Below are positions 18,301-28,600 of a stretch of DNA of 64,000 nt, piece after piece (the first letter of the stretch is position 1; the number at the start of each line of letters is the position of its first letter). The position numbers were made by a program, and so were the translations under genes. The notes under the pieces were generated by a model, which was not told the DNA's origin, did no database searches, and saw nothing but the letters and a program-made list of their open reading frames with translations. Source of the DNA: Flavobacterium enshiense (GTDB taxonomy: Bacteria > Bacteroidota > Bacteroidia > Flavobacteriales > Flavobacteriaceae); assembly GCF_022836875.1 (NCBI RefSeq), contig NZ_CP090376.1, positions 1,798,001 to 1,862,000 of the forward strand, read 5' to 3'.

Positions 18301-20931
18301 ATGACAATTCCGGCGCAATTTGAAGCGAAAGCAGCAGAGCAAAAGTGGTACGATTACTGGATGAAAAACAATTATTTTCATTCCAAACCAGACCACAGAA
18401 CACCTTACACAATTGTAATTCCGCCACCAAACGTCACCGGAGTATTGCACATGGGACACATGCTTAACAACACGATTCAGGATGTGTTGATTCGTCGTGC
18501 CCGATTGAAAGGTTTCAACGCTTGTTGGGTACCGGGAACGGATCACGCCTCTATCGCTACGGAAGCAAAAGTGGTTGCTAAATTAAAAGCGGAAGGAATC
18601 AATAAAAATGATTTGACCCGTGAAGAATTCTTAAAGCACGCTTGGGAGTGGACCGAAAAATACGGTGGAACTATTCTGGAGCAGTTAAAACAATTAGGTT
18701 GTTCTTGTGACTGGGACAGAACGAAGTTTACCATGGATCCTGATATGTCGGCGTCCGTAATCCGTTCGTTCGTTGATTTGTATAATAAAGGTTTGATCTA
18801 CAGAGGATACCGAATGGTAAACTGGGATCCGGAAGCAAAAACAACGTTGTCTGATGAAGAAGTAATTTACGAAGAAAGACAAGGTAAATTATACCATTTA
18901 AAATATCAGATTGAAGGAAGCAGCGAATTTGTAACGATTGCAACAACGCGTCCGGAAACTATTTTGGGAGATACTGCCATCTGTATCCATCCGGAAGATG
19001 AGCGTTACCAGCATCTGAAAGGTAAAAAAGCAATTGTTCCTATCTGTAACCGAGTAATTCCAATCATTTTTGATGAGTACGTGGATATGGAATTCGGAAC
19101 CGGATGTCTGAAAGTTACTCCTGCTCATGATGTAAACGATAAAGAATTGGGTGTTAAGCACAATTTGGAAATCATCGATATTTTCAATGAAGACGCTACA
19201 TTAAACAGTTTCGGATTGCATTATGCAGGAAAAGACCGTTTCGTGGTTCGTGAAGAAATTTCCAAAGAATTGGAAGCTATTGGCGCTTTAGCAAAAACAG
19301 AAACACATTTAAATAAAGTAGGGACTTCCGAAAGAACCAAAGCAGTAATCGAGCCAAGATTATCCGACCAATGGTTCCTGAGAATGGAAGATTTGGTAAA
19401 ACCTGCCATCAAAGCGGTTTTGGAAACAGACGAAGTGAAATTATATCCTTCCCGTTTCAATAATACATACCGTCATTGGATGGAAAACATCCGTGATTGG
19501 AACATTTCCCGTCAGTTATGGTGGGGTCAGCAAATTCCGGCCTATTTCTACGGAGAAGGGAAAGAGGATTTCGTAGTGGCAGAAACTCCGGAAGCGGCAT
19601 TGGAATTGGCAAAACAAAAAACAGGAAACGCTTCGTTACAGGCTTCCGATTTAAAACAGGATGCCGATGCATTAGATACATGGTTCTCATCATGGTTATG
19701 GCCAATGGCTGTTTTCGGCGGAATCATGAATCCGGACAACGAAGATTTCAAATATTATTATCCGACAAACGACTTGGTAACCGGTCCGGACATTTTGTTC
19801 TTCTGGGTAGCCCGTATGATTATTGCAGGTTACGAATATGCAGATGCTAAACCGTTCAATAATGTTTATCTGACTGGTTTGGTTCGCGATAAACAAGGTC
19901 GTAAAATGTCGAAATCCCTTGGGAATTCACCTGAACCTCTTGGACTGATTGAGAAATTCGGTGCCGATGGTGTTCGTTGCGGATTATTGTTAAGCGCTTC
20001 GGCAGGAAATGATATTTTGTTTGATGAAGAATTGTGTAATCAGGGAAAAGCTTTCGCGAATAAAATCTGGAATGCTTTCCGTTTGATTAAAGGGTGGGAG
20101 GTAGCTGATATCGCTCAGCCGGAATCGTCTAAAGTAGCTATCGAATGGTACGAAGCGAAATTGCAGAAAACGTTGGCGGAAATCGAAGATAACTTCTCGA
20201 AATACAGAATTTCAGATGCCTTGATGGCAACCTATAAATTGGTTTGGGATGATTTCTGTTCCTGGTTCCTTGAAATGATTAAACCGGGTTACCAACAACC
20301 AATTGACCAAACAACTTTCGATAAAGCGATTGAAATGTTGGAAACGAATTTAAAATTACTGCACCCATTTATGCCGTTCTTGACAGAGGAAATCTGGCAT
20401 CACATCGCTGAAAGAACTCCGGAGCAGGCGTTGATTGTTGCTGAATGGCCAAATGTGACTTCAGCAAATGAAGCATTGATTTCTGATTTCGATTTTGCTA
20501 CAGAAGTAATTTCAGGTGTTAGAACCATCCGCAAAGACAAAAACATTCCATTCAAGGATGCTATCGAGCTGAAAGTGGTTAACAATGAAAAAGTATCAGT
20601 ATTCTTTGATTCGGTAATTATGAAATTAGGAAACGTTTCTGCTTTGGATTATGTGTCTGAAAAAGTAGATGGGGCTTTGTCTTACCGCGTGAAATCAAAC
20701 GAGTATTTTATCCCAATTACAGGTAATGTCGATATCGATGCCGAAATTGGTAAACTGACTGAAGAACTAAATTACATAAAAGGTTTTTTGAAGTCGGTTC
20801 AAGCGAAATTGTCCAATGAGAAATTCGTTGCTGGCGCACCTGAGAAAGTAATCGAAATGGAGCGCAAAAAAGAAGCTGATGCTTTGGCAAAGATCACTAC
20901 ATTAGAGCAGAGTCTTGCATGTTTAAAATAA
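18301..20931 (+). CDS. valS: Valyl-tRNA synthetase
   Basis: 876-residue class I synthetase charging tRNA-Val. Motifs: HMGH at residues 50-53 (HIGH), the CP1 editing domain with [24 protein letters not shown], and KMSKS at 535-539. The C-terminal coiled-coil tRNA-binding arm (about 810-876, Lys/Glu rich) is present. Length is normal for bacterial ValRS. Single gene followed by a strong terminator. Confidence 0.98.
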   Translation: MTIPAQFEAKAAEQKWYDYWMKNNYFHSKPDHRTPYTIVIPPPNVTGVLHMGHMLNNTIQDVLIRRARLKGFNACWVPGTDHASIATEAKVVAKLKAEGINKNDLTREEFLKHAWEWTEKYGGTILEQLKQLGCSCDWDRTKFTMDPDMSASVIRSFVDLYNKGLIYRGYRMVNWDPEAKTTLSDEEVIYEERQGKLYHLKYQIEGSSEFVTIATTRPETILGDTAICIHPEDERYQHLKGKKAIVPICNRVIPIIFDEYVDMEFGTGCLKVTPAHDVNDKELGVKHNLEIIDIFNEDATLNSFGLHYAGKDRFVVREEISKELEAIGALAKTETHLNKVGTSERTKAVIEPRLSDQWFLRMEDLVKPAIKAVLETDEVKLYPSRFNNTYRHWMENIRDWNISRQLWWGQQIPAYFYGEGKEDFVVAETPEAALELAKQKTGNASLQASDLKQDADALDTWFSSWLWPMAVFGGIMNPDNEDFKYYYPTNDLVTGPDILFFWVARMIIAGYEYADAKPFNNVYLTGLVRDKQGRKMSKSLGNSPEPLGLIEKFGADGVRCGLLLSASAGNDILFDEELCNQGKAFANKIWNAFRLIKGWEVADIAQPESSKVAIEWYEAKLQKTLAEIEDNFSKYRISDALMATYKLVWDDFCSWFLEMIKPGYQQPIDQTTFDKAIEMLETNLKLLHPFMPFLTEEIWHHIAERTPEQALIVAEWPNVTSANEALISDFDFATEVISGVRTIRKDKNIPFKDAIELKVVNNEKVSVFFDSVIMKLGNVSALDYVSEKVDGALSYRVKSNEYFIPITGNVDIDAEIGKLTEELNYIKGFLKSVQAKLSNEKFVAGAPEKVIEMERKKEADALAKITTLEQSLACLK

Positions 20932-20954
20932 GAGCCATCTTTAAAATGGTTTAT

Positions 20955-20987
20955 AAAAAAATCCCAAGCGAAAGCTTGGGATTTTTT
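20955..20987 (+). terminator. valS terminator
   Basis: Perfect stem AAAAAATCCCAAGC / GCTTGGGATTTTTT closed by a GAAA tetraloop, 24 nt after the valS stop. Confidence 0.92.
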
Positions 20988-21321
20988 AGTTTTATTTTTA
21001 TGGATAAGACTAATAATGTTAAAGGTAACTATCGAATGCTGTGATATTATTTTGTAGCAAACTCTTTTCGAAATTGAAGATACCTTATAAAATATTGGAT
21101 TTTAGATTGTTTAGACTGCAAGTTCTTTCCAACAATAAACAACTGAATATAATGGCATTATTTTGTTTTAATTTTTGTTGTATGTGTTTTGTTTAAAATC
21201 TTTAATAAGAGGTTATTGTTAAAAAAAACAAATACGATTAACAAATATTTTCGTAAATTTGATAGGGAGCGTTTCCTTTATCAAACTCTACAGGTTAGTA
21301 CAAATCAAAATTATTTTAATT
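20988..21321. other. Intergenic region between valS and the outer-membrane protein gene
   Basis: AT-rich spacer. The only recognised signal is a -7 box TAAATTTG at 21254-21261 on the plus strand. No small ORF or RNA gene recognised. Confidence 0.45.
21254..21261 (+). promoter_or_regulatory. Candidate promoter -7 box
   Basis: TAAATTTG matches TAnnTTTG and lies 60 nt upstream of the ATG at 21322. No -33 element is clear at normal spacing. Confidence 0.4.
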
Positions 21322-22221
21322 ATGAAAAATCTTACTTTTAAAGCGTCAATGTTATTGCTGCTGTTTGGAAGTGTTTTGTATGGACAAACAGCAGAAGCAG
21401 TAAAAACTGGAGAAGTCACCCCTGTAGTTCAGGATACTGTCGTGGACAGTAATCTTCGTGATGTACCATGGTATGTGGAAAGATATAGGATATCGGTAGG
21501 TGGTTACGAAATGTTAAACAATACCAATATAAGTATTGAAGGTACTTCCGGTAGGGGAACTGATGTTGATTTTGAGAGGGATTTAGGATTTGATAAGAAA
21601 AATACAACTATTTTAGCCGAATTTGAATGGCGATCCTCCAGTCGTTCGCGTTTTACTCTCAATTATTTCAATTCCCGAAGAAACAGTAGCAGAACACTGG
21701 ACAGAGATATTACAATAGGAGATGAAACCTATTTTATAAATACTAGTTTGAATACGAGTCTTGAAACCAATTTTTTTCGTTTTTCTTATGGATATGCCAT
21801 TTTTAGTAAACCAAAGTACGAGGTTGGGTTATTGATTGGTACCCACACAATTACTACAAAAATTGGAGTAGAGGTTCAGGGTGAAACGGCTGATATTGAT
21901 AGAAACAAAACATTTGATGCAGTAGCGCCTCTAGTTGATTTTGGGATATGGGGCGGATATGCTTTTACCGATAGGTTTGCCTTGAGAGGTGAAATAAATT
22001 ATTTTCAGTTAAGAATTGATACTTTTGATGGGAAAACTTTTGGCTACAATGTGGCAGGTGTCTACAGAGTTTGGAAGAAACTCGATGTGGCCCTCGGTTA
22101 CGGCGGTTTGGATCTAAATGTGAATTTTAATCAAGATAGAGCAGATTACGATATTGATTGGGGACATAACGGTTTAATGTTATATGCAAGTTATTCATTC
22201 GGTAATAAAAAATGGAGATAA
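21322..22221 (+). CDS. Outer-membrane beta-barrel protein, function unknown
   Basis: 299 residues from the ATG at 21322, chosen because it begins a proper signal peptide (MKNLTFKASMLLLLFGSVLYGQ). An upstream in-frame ATG at 21259 would add 21 residues before it. The mature part alternates hydrophobic and polar residues with aromatic girdles (RFTLNYFNSRR, FRFSYGYAIF, VALGYGGLDLNV) and ends in ASYSFGNKKWR, typical of an 8- to 12-strand porin-like barrel. Single gene between two terminators. No specific family recognised. Confidence 0.82.
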   Translation: MKNLTFKASMLLLLFGSVLYGQTAEAVKTGEVTPVVQDTVVDSNLRDVPWYVERYRISVGGYEMLNNTNISIEGTSGRGTDVDFERDLGFDKKNTTILAEFEWRSSSRSRFTLNYFNSRRNSSRTLDRDITIGDETYFINTSLNTSLETNFFRFSYGYAIFSKPKYEVGLLIGTHTITTKIGVEVQGETADIDRNKTFDAVAPLVDFGIWGGYAFTDRFALRGEINYFQLRIDTFDGKTFGYNVAGVYRVWKKLDVALGYGGLDLNVNFNQDRADYDIDWGHNGLMLYASYSFGNKKWR

Positions 22222-22395
22222 ATTTCGTTTTCTGATGATGAAAAAATAAGGCAGATAAGTTTTAAATTACTATCCTACTTAGTAATAAATGTAATGCAAT
22301 TAAAATAATGATTTAACAATCTTAAAGTTTGAAAATCACCACGATTTAACAGAGTTTTGTTTGTTCGAAACGAAATAATCACATGAAGAATAAAT

Positions 22396-22426
22396 AAAAA
22401 ATCCCAAGTTTTGCTTGGGATTTTTT
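22396..22426. terminator. Bidirectional terminator
   Basis: AAAAAATCCCAAG / CTTGGGATTTTTT around TTTTG, between the convergent barrel gene and the helical secreted protein gene. The stem core matches that of the valS terminator. Confidence 0.9.
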
Positions 22427-22448
22427 ATAGGTACAATTTTGATGCACA

Positions 22449-22925
22449 TTATTTTGCGCGGTCCATATCGCCAATAAATGGTATGGCGTTTTGTGTCTCG
22501 GCCATGATTGCTGTTTGTAATCCGTGTTCTAATTGAATAAATTTAGCGGCATCTATCGCTCCAACGGCTTTTTTCATTTTGTCATAATATTTAGAATACA
22601 GTTTACCGTAAGCCATATCATTTTTTAAAGATGCTTTTAGGAGCTGGTCGGCTTTCTCATTCGATAACTTCTCATAATTGTTGACGTAGTCATTAATCAG
22701 GTCGATTCTTTTTTTACCCAGTTGTTTGCGTTCCTGTTCGTAGGCATCATAGACTTTCCAAAACGCGTCGGCTTGGGATTCTTTTAGCTCCATGTAGGTG
22801 TTGACTAATTCTTTTTTAGATTTTCCGTACTTTCCTTGGATGATTTCAATGTCTTCTTTTGCAGTAGATTGAGCAAAAGTTGCCGAGGAAATTACAAACG
22901 CCGCAATCAAAAATAATTTTTTCAT
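22449..22925 (-). CDS. Secreted helical protein of unknown function
   Basis: 158 residues with signal peptide (MKKLFLIAAFVISSATFAQ). The mature chain is almost entirely charged amphipathic helix (ELKESQADAFWKVYDAYEQE, RKQLGKKRIDLINDYVNNYE), resembling periplasmic Spy/CpxP-like helical proteins in composition. No LTxxQ motif is visible, so that family is not claimed. Single gene with a bidirectional terminator downstream. Confidence 0.78.
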   Translation of the reverse strand: MKKLFLIAAFVISSATFAQSTAKEDIEIIQGKYGKSKKELVNTYMELKESQADAFWKVYDAYEQERKQLGKKRIDLINDYVNNYEKLSNEKADQLLKASLKNDMAYGKLYSKYYDKMKKAVGAIDAAKFIQLEHGLQTAIMAETQNAIPFIGDMDRAK

Positions 22926-23353
22926 AGTTGTTTCTTTTATTAGTTAGTAAAACTGACGAAGTGATGGAGTGTAACCATTACCTTCATATTGATTTGTATA
23001 AATAGAACTTTTGTTACTTTTATTTGAACCCTTTAGGGAACAGTGTTTTTGTGCTGTTTCAGCATGTAGTAAATTTACTAAAATTTTGATTAAAGTACTG
23101 ATTTGTATTGCGTTGTAGTGTTGGTTTTGTCGTTTTTTTCTAGTCTTTTGTAGAAAATTTCAGAAACGGTAAATGACTGATGACAATAATTGGATTATTA
23201 AGTGCTCATTTCAAAGTTTAATTCGCGTGTAAAAAAAACGACCCAAAAAATGAATTCATTCTTTGAGTCGTTGTATAAAACTACTTTTTTAAAGCGTTTC
23301 GTATATTACTAATTGATGTTTGTGAGACAGGTGTTTTAAGGTTTGAATAGTAT
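22926..23353. other. Intergenic region downstream of the SOD gene
   Basis: AT-rich spacer containing the SOD terminator at 23231-23272 and presumably the promoter of the minus-strand gene at 22449-22925. No further gene or repeat recognised. Confidence 0.4.
23231..23272 (-). terminator. Probable terminator of the SOD gene
   Basis: Inverted repeat AACGAC-CAAA / TTTG-GTCGTT enclosing an AATGAATTCATT palindrome, followed on the minus strand by a run of eight U. It starts 82 nt after the SOD stop. Confidence 0.75.
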
Positions 23354-24157
23354 TTATTGGATTGGGGCTACCGGTTGTTTTATACTTCTTTTCATAGCTT
23401 CTAAATACTTTTTCTCTACTGCAGTCCAATTGACAACGTTAAAGAAAGCTGAGATGTATTCGCCACGTCTGCTTTGATATTTCAGATAATAAGCATGCTC
23501 CCAAACATCAAGAGCAAGAATCGGAGTCCCTTTCACAGGCATATCCGGCATTAACGGATTGTCTTGGTTAGGAGTGCTGCCAACCACTAATTTTCCGGTT
23601 TTGTCAACCACAAGCCATGCCCAACCCGAACCAAATTGTTTACCGGCAGCTTCAACAAGTTGCGACTTAAAAGTGTCATAAGAACCAAAATCCCTGTTGA
23701 TTGCTGCAGCCAAGCTGTCTTTTGGCTGTCCGCCTGCTTTCGGGGCCATGATTTCCCAATATAAATTATGGTTATAATAGCCGCCTGCATTGTTACGAAT
23801 GGCCATGTTGTTTGGATCTGAACTTTTTAGGATATCCTCCAGACTCCATTTTTCATAATCTGTGCCGGCGATGGCCTTGTTTAAATTGTTGCAATAGCTT
23901 AAATGATGGCGCGAATAATGAATTTCCATTGTTTTTCCGTCGATATAAGGCTCTAATGCGTTGTAGGCGTAAGTTAGTCCGCGCATTTTGAATTTTCCTT
24001 TCTCGGCTTTTACTTCGGCCGGATTTCCGTATACGGATTGTGTTTCCTGTGCCTCAGGTTCCGGAATCTGAATTACTTCTTCAAGTTTGTTTTTTTGACG
24101 GCAAGAAAAAAGAGCTACAAAAGCGAAACTAATAAGAGCTAATTTATATGTTTTCAT
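23354..24157 (-). CDS. Lipoprotein Fe/Mn superoxide dismutase
   Basis: 267 residues. A lipoprotein signal (ALFSC, Cys19) and ~40-residue acidic linker precede a full Fe/Mn SOD domain (~57-255). Metal ligands are visible: His80 (MEIHYSRHH), a His in NNAGGYYNHNLYW, and Asp/His in LALDVWEHAYY. It dismutates superoxide to H2O2 and O2. The lipobox predicts anchoring to the outer envelope, so it would guard the periplasm or surface rather than the cytoplasm. It lies downstream of the phospholipid genes on the same strand, separated by a terminator. Fe versus Mn preference cannot be read safely. Confidence 0.95.
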   Translation of the reverse strand: MKTYKLALISFAFVALFSCRQKNKLEEVIQIPEPEAQETQSVYGNPAEVKAEKGKFKMRGLTYAYNALEPYIDGKTMEIHYSRHHLSYCNNLNKAIAGTDYEKWSLEDILKSSDPNNMAIRNNAGGYYNHNLYWEIMAPKAGGQPKDSLAAAINRDFGSYDTFKSQLVEAAGKQFGSGWAWLVVDKTGKLVVGSTPNQDNPLMPDMPVKGTPILALDVWEHAYYLKYQSRRGEYISAFFNVVNWTAVEKKYLEAMKRSIKQPVAPIQ

Positions 24158-24173
24158 GGATGATATGTATTAA

Positions 24174-24206
24174 AAGAAAAAACGAAATCTGTTTACAAAT
24201 TTCGTT
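24174..24206 (-). terminator. Terminator at the end of the phospholipid operon
   Basis: AACGAAAT (24181-24188) pairs with ATTTCGTT (24199-24206). On the minus strand it is followed by a U-rich tail. It overlaps the last codons of the ACBP gene and separates it from the SOD gene. Confidence 0.65.
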
Positions 24207-24474
24207 CTTTCAATAGTTTGTTGATAATCTCGATATATTTTTTTTTTGCTTCGTCTGTTGTAAGATGGTTTACCTGCATCCATGCGTTGAGTTTGAAAGC
24301 ACTTCGCAGGTTTTGCGATTCCTGACGGAAATAAAAACGAGCAGAATCATCAGTTGTAGCCTGTTTGTAAAGTCCATATAGAATCAACTGCATATCTATC
24401 GGGACAGAAGCTTGCGGGATTAATTGGGCGTTTTTAAAAGCCTCATCAAATAAGATGTCTAAATTTTTTCCCAT
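24193..24474 (-). CDS. Acyl-CoA-binding protein (ACBP family)
   Basis: 93 residues matching the four-helix ACBP fold: FDEAFKNAQLIP, LYGLYKQATTDD (the conserved YxLYKQAT segment), FKLNAWMQVNHLTTDEAKKK, and a final helix YIEIINKLL. The family binds long-chain acyl-CoA thioesters and buffers or delivers them. Start codon abuts the psd stop (0-nt gap), so it is translated from the same mRNA as psd and cdsA, which suggests a role in supplying acyl chains to phospholipid synthesis. Confidence 0.92.
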   Translation of the reverse strand: MGKNLDILFDEAFKNAQLIPQASVPIDMQLILYGLYKQATTDDSARFYFRQESQNLRSAFKLNAWMQVNHLTTDEAKKKYIEIINKLLKERNL

Positions 24475-25137
24475 TTATTGTTTGATAGCAATAATTGTTT
24501 TTGCGCCAATTGCTTTCTCGTTAAGTTTTACATTAACTTGAGTACCTAAAGGTAAGTATATATCCACTCTCGAACCAAATTTTATGAAACCTGCGTCCGT
24601 TCCCTGAACCACCTGCATGCCTTCTTTAGCATAGTTTACTATACGGCGTGCCAAAGCTCCTGCAATCTGACGGTAGAGAATCTCTCCGAAAACTCGGTTT
24701 TCCACAACCACAGTGGTTCTTTCGTTTTCTTCACTCGCTTTCGGGTGCCATGCAACCAAATATTTACCAGGATGGTATTTACTGTATTTTACTAATCCGT
24801 TTACGGCATAACGGGTTACGTGAACGTTTATCGGTGACATGAAGATGGAAACCATCAAACGTTTGTCTTTAAAATATTCCGGTTCGTAAACTTCTTCTAT
24901 AACCACCACTTTTCCGTCAACCGGAGCCAGTACATGATTGTCATTAATGGCTGTAATACGTTTTGGGTTTCTGAAAAACTGCAAAATCATTACAAGCATG
25001 AATAATGTAAAAATTTGTATGGCCATTTTTAGCCAAGGGTTTGCTACAAGATAATCCGCTCCAAAAATGATTACCGTGGCAGCAATTGTAGCTCCCAGAA
25101 TAATTTTAGCGCCTTCTTTATGAAATTGTATGAACAT
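24475..25137 (-). CDS. psd: Phosphatidylserine decarboxylase proenzyme (short form)
   Basis: 220 residues. Makes phosphatidylethanolamine from phosphatidylserine. An N-terminal pair of hydrophobic segments (12-55) anchors it to the inner membrane. Conserved parts are FFRNPKR, PVDGKV, MSPINVHVTR and the self-cleavage site FGSRVD, where Gly188-Ser189 would be cut to yield the pyruvoyl group. The short length and FGSRVD site match the psd-B/archaeal-type subfamily. Its start overlaps the 3' end of cdsA by 20 nt and ACBP follows with no gap, indicating tight translational coupling. Confidence 0.96.
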   Translation of the reverse strand: MFIQFHKEGAKIILGATIAATVIIFGADYLVANPWLKMAIQIFTLFMLVMILQFFRNPKRITAINDNHVLAPVDGKVVVIEEVYEPEYFKDKRLMVSIFMSPINVHVTRYAVNGLVKYSKYHPGKYLVAWHPKASEENERTTVVVENRVFGEILYRQIAGALARRIVNYAKEGMQVVQGTDAGFIKFGSRVDIYLPLGTQVNVKLNEKAIGAKTIIAIKQ

Positions 25138-25936
25138 AGTTTAAAATTTGATAAAATAAATAAAGAAATGGTATTGCAAATATAACACTATCTAGCCGAT
25201 CTAGGATGCCTCCATGCCCGGGCATTATCGTCCCGCTGTCTTTTACACCAGCTTTTCGTTTGAATCTAGATTCGATCAAATCGCCTATAGTTCCGAAAAA
25301 GCCAACAATCAATCCTGTACATACCCAAATGGCAGGAGTGAAGAAAGTAAAGAAATAACTTAGAATGTAACTCCCAATCATTGTGAATACTAATCCGCCA
25401 ATGAATCCTTCAATGGTTTTTTTAGGTGAAATACGTTCAAAAAGTTTGTTTTTTCCAATCAGTTTTCCAACGATATAGGCAAAAGTGTCATTGGTCCAAA
25501 TCAGTATAAAAACTCCAATAATAATCTTTGGATTAAAATGAACACCTATAAAGGGTATTTTCATTAGTAAAACAAAAGGAATGATAATATAGCCAAACAG
25601 GTTTACATATTTTGACATTTTGTCTGTCTTTGGTATGCTGCTTTCTGAAAACAAATCCGCAATTAAATTTACGGATACAAAGAGCGCTGCGAGACAAAGT
25701 AAGATATCGGTATGGAGATTATTCTTAGGAGAATAGAAAAACAGAATGTAGCTTACCAGAGCCAGTAAAATAGGCAGGTTTTGTCTTAAATGGATTAATT
25801 TGCTGAATTCGGAAACCGTAATAAGCATAAATAACCCGAAAAGAAGCATAAAGCTGTATTCGGAGTATAAAGTCGCTGAAACGAGAAGTACAATATAAAG
25901 TAAACCAGAAATGGTTCGGGTTACATTTTCATGCAT
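25118..25936 (-). CDS. cdsA: Phosphatidate cytidylyltransferase
   Basis: 272-residue multi-pass inner-membrane enzyme converting phosphatidate and CTP to CDP-diacylglycerol, the precursor of all phospholipids. The CDS signature near the C terminus is intact (SRFKRKAGVKDSG, then GHGGILDRLDS). Seven to eight hydrophobic helices precede it. It is separated by one nucleotide from the LUD gene upstream and overlaps psd downstream, so the two lipid enzymes are made together. Confidence 0.97.
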   Translation of the reverse strand: MHENVTRTISGLLYIVLLVSATLYSEYSFMLLFGLFMLITVSEFSKLIHLRQNLPILLALVSYILFFYSPKNNLHTDILLCLAALFVSVNLIADLFSESSIPKTDKMSKYVNLFGYIIIPFVLLMKIPFIGVHFNPKIIIGVFILIWTNDTFAYIVGKLIGKNKLFERISPKKTIEGFIGGLVFTMIGSYILSYFFTFFTPAIWVCTGLIVGFFGTIGDLIESRFKRKAGVKDSGTIMPGHGGILDRLDSVIFAIPFLYLFYQILNYVHTIS

Positions 25937-25937
25937 G

Positions 25938-26540
25938 CTATAAATCTTCTAGAAGCAGCAAATATAAGTTTTTCGGACAACTTCCGTACTGTAAGAAGTC
26001 TTCTTCTTTTGCTTTTTCGAAATATTTAAAAGTGGTGATGTTTGTAGGGTACTCTTTATCGTACCTTTTTTTGATTTCACGTAAACCATCACTTTTGTTG
26101 CCAATTATCTGGCTTGTAGTAGCAAGAATCACAATGTGTGAAGGCAAATCATTGGGTTTGTACTGTTTGATTTGATTTGAAGAAAACAAAATTGAACCTT
26201 CGTCGGCAATCAGATTTTCGCAGGAAGCCAATAAAAAAATCGGGTTTTTAGGATTTTTATAGTTTAGCTTGTTTTCGTCAAGAAGGCTGAAAAGTTTTGA
26301 TTCTAAACACATTGCTTCTTTTTCAAACCAGTCGTTTTCCTCTAAAATACTCTCAAAGTTATCATGTACTTCAGGCAAGTTTTCGCAATAGAGAAATTTG
26401 CCTCCATTTTTTTTGAAGTTATAGGTGAAAAGTTCGTCTATTGGCATTTTAGGTTCCGGATGATAAGGACTCATGTTTTCTTCCTTATCTTCACTGGATC
26501 CTTCCGAAGCGGCGCCAAAAAATTTTCTGAATAGATTCAT
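25938..26540 (-). CDS. LUD domain protein (LutC/YkgG-like)
   Basis: 200 residues of the LUD (lactate utilisation) family, recognised from its C-terminal half: LIADEGSILFSSNQI, LPSHIVILATTSQII. LutC-type proteins take part in lactate oxidation complexes, but here there is no lutA/lutB neighbour and the gene heads the cdsA-psd-ACBP transcript with its own promoter. That placement is common in flavobacteria and argues for a different, unknown role. The N-terminal ~25 residues are acidic and probably disordered. Confidence 0.8.
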   Translation of the reverse strand: MNLFRKFFGAASEGSSEDKEENMSPYHPEPKMPIDELFTYNFKKNGGKFLYCENLPEVHDNFESILEENDWFEKEAMCLESKLFSLLDENKLNYKNPKNPIFLLASCENLIADEGSILFSSNQIKQYKPNDLPSHIVILATTSQIIGNKSDGLREIKKRYDKEYPTNITTFKYFEKAKEEDFLQYGSCPKNLYLLLLEDL

Positions 26541-26580
26541 AAACTATCTAAAATCTCGAAATTTTGTGTTTGAGAACACT

Positions 26581-26588
26581 CAAAGATA
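26581..26588 (-). promoter_or_regulatory. Candidate promoter of the LUD-cdsA-psd-ACBP operon
   Basis: Minus-strand TATCTTTG, a perfect TAnnTTTG, 40 nt upstream of the LUD start and directly after the ftsH terminator. A minus-strand TTG lies roughly 20 nt further upstream. Confidence 0.6.
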
Positions 26589-26630
26589 AAAAAATCTTAA
26601 TTCAATAAAGCAATCGAATTAAGATTTTTA
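26589..26630 (-). terminator. ftsH terminator
   Basis: AAAATCTTAATTC and GAATTAAGATTTT form a 13-bp stem with an AT-rich loop and a U run on the minus strand, 21 nt after the ftsH stop. It abuts the next promoter. Confidence 0.8.
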
Positions 26631-26650
26631 TAATATTTTATTAAAATAAA

Positions 26651-28588
26651 TTACTGCATTTCTGTAATTGGTTCACTCTCTGTTTTTTCGAATGGACGTT
26701 TTCCGAAGATTGTTTCCAGGTCATCTTTAAAAATAACCTCTTTTTCAATTAAAATATCTGCCAACTGAACCAATTTGTCCTGGTTTTCTTTCAGAATCTG
26801 AATCGCTCTTTGGTACTGACTTTCGATTAATTCGGAAATCTCTTTGTCGATGACACGAGCTGTCTCTTCAGAGTATGGTTTTGAGAAGCTATAATCGCTT
26901 TGACCTGATGAATCATAGTAGGTGACATTTCCTAATTTGTCGTTCAAACCATAGACGGTAACCATGGCGCGAGCCTGTTTGGTTACTTTTTCCAAATCGC
27001 TTAATGCTCCGGTTGAAATTTTATTGAAAATTACTTTTTCGGCAGCACGCCCACCCATTGTGGCACACATTTCATCAAGCATTTGTTCCGGATGAACGAT
27101 TAAACGCTCTTCAGGTAAATACCATGCAGCTCCCAAACTTTGTCCTCGTGGAACAATAGTGACTTTTACGAGCGGGGCAGCGTGTTCCAGCATCCAGCTG
27201 ACAGTGGCATGACCAGCTTCGTGAATAGCGATAGCACGTTTTTCTGCCGGGGTAACAATTTTATTTTTCTTTTCTAATCCACCGACAATTCGGTCAACGG
27301 CATCAAGAAAATCCTGTTTGTCTACAGATTTTTTACCTTTTCGTGCAGCAATCAATGCAGATTCGTTACAAACGTTGGCAATATCAGCTCCTGAAAAACC
27401 AGGTGTTTGTTTTGCTAAAAATTCAGTATCCAATTCCTCTGATTTTTTCAAAGGTTTTAAGTGTACTTCGAATATTTCTTTACGTTCACGAATATCCGGT
27501 AAGTCTACATAAATCTGCCTGTCAAAACGTCCGGCACGCATTAATGCCTTGTCTAAAACATCGGCACGGTTGGTAGCAGCCAATACAATTACGTGTGTAT
27601 TTGTGCCGAAACCGTCCATTTCAGTTAAAAGCTGATTCAAGGTGTTTTCACGCTCATCGTTTGAGCCTGAGATGTTGTTTTTGCCACGGGCACGTCCTAC
27701 AGCATCAATCTCGTCAATGAAAATGATTGCTGGGGATTTTTCTTTTGCCTGTTTGAACAAATCGCGGACACGAGAAGCTCCAACACCAACAAACATTTCT
27801 ACGAAATCGGAACCTGAAAGTGAAAAGAATGGCACCTGAGCTTCACCGGCAACGGCTTTAGCTAATAAGGTTTTTCCGGTTCCAGGAGGTCCTACCAATA
27901 ATGCTCCTTTAGGGATTTTACCTCCAATTTCAGTATATTTTTCAGGGTTTTTAAGGAATTCAACTATTTCCTGAATCTCTTCTTTTGCACCTTCTAAACC
28001 GGCAACGTCTTTGAAAGTCGTCTTAACGTCTGTTTTTTCGTCAAAGAGTTTGGCTTTTGATTTTCCGATTGAAAAAATCTGGCCTCCACCACCTCCGGCT
28101 CCTCCGCCTGACATCCTGCGCATCATGAAGATCCAGAATGCGATAATGATTATCAAAGGAAGGAAATTGATTAAAACATCCCCCCAATTGCTTTCAGGTT
28201 CGGAAGAATAATCACTTAGTTTTCCGGTTGTACGGGCCTCGTCCAATTTCTTTTGGAACAATTCGGGATTTCCGATGTCCAAACTATAGTGCGGACCAAT
28301 ATTTTCTTTGCCTAACAGTGTCTTTTTCTCTATTTTACTGTGTGTTTTGCTTTTTAGGGCTTCTTTTTTAAGATAGACTTGGGCAGTGGTTTTGTTGAAA
28401 ACTACTTTCTCTACCTGATTAGAATCTAAATACTGGTAAAATTTAGACAATGAAGTAGGGCGGACTTCCTGAAAACTGGATCCGCTGGAAACTAATTGTA
28501 TTGTAACTAGAATTAAAAGTACGGCACCATAGATAATCCATGGGCTAATTTTAATTTTAGTAGGGTTATTTTTCTTATCTTTTGACAT
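26651..28588 (-). CDS. ftsH: ATP-dependent zinc metalloprotease FtsH
   Basis: 645 residues. Inner-membrane AAA+ protease for quality control of membrane and short-lived proteins. Two membrane helices (about 17-33 and 135-155) flank a periplasmic domain; a Gly-rich linker follows. AAA motifs: Walker A GPPGTGKT at 233-240, Walker [19 protein letters not shown] region RPGRFDRQI-like ([10 protein letters not shown]). Zinc protease motif HEAGH at 456-460. Full length with an acidic C-terminal tail. Lies 12 nt after rsfS. Confidence 0.98.
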   Translation of the reverse strand: MSKDKKNNPTKIKISPWIIYGAVLLILVTIQLVSSGSSFQEVRPTSLSKFYQYLDSNQVEKVVFNKTTAQVYLKKEALKSKTHSKIEKKTLLGKENIGPHYSLDIGNPELFQKKLDEARTTGKLSDYSSEPESNWGDVLINFLPLIIIIAFWIFMMRRMSGGGAGGGGGQIFSIGKSKAKLFDEKTDVKTTFKDVAGLEGAKEEIQEIVEFLKNPEKYTEIGGKIPKGALLVGPPGTGKTLLAKAVAGEAQVPFFSLSGSDFVEMFVGVGASRVRDLFKQAKEKSPAIIFIDEIDAVGRARGKNNISGSNDERENTLNQLLTEMDGFGTNTHVIVLAATNRADVLDKALMRAGRFDRQIYVDLPDIRERKEIFEVHLKPLKKSEELDTEFLAKQTPGFSGADIANVCNESALIAARKGKKSVDKQDFLDAVDRIVGGLEKKNKIVTPAEKRAIAIHEAGHATVSWMLEHAAPLVKVTIVPRGQSLGAAWYLPEERLIVHPEQMLDEMCATMGGRAAEKVIFNKISTGALSDLEKVTKQARAMVTVYGLNDKLGNVTYYDSSGQSDYSFSKPYSEETARVIDKEISELIESQYQRAIQILKENQDKLVQLADILIEKEVIFKDDLETIFGKRPFEKTESEPITEMQ

Positions 28589-28600
28589 GTAACGTGAATA

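Noticed and set aside
21259..21321. Upstream ATG for the outer-membrane barrel gene
   Set aside because: It would place 21 residues before an otherwise perfect signal peptide, and lies inside the predicted -7 box region (21254-21261).
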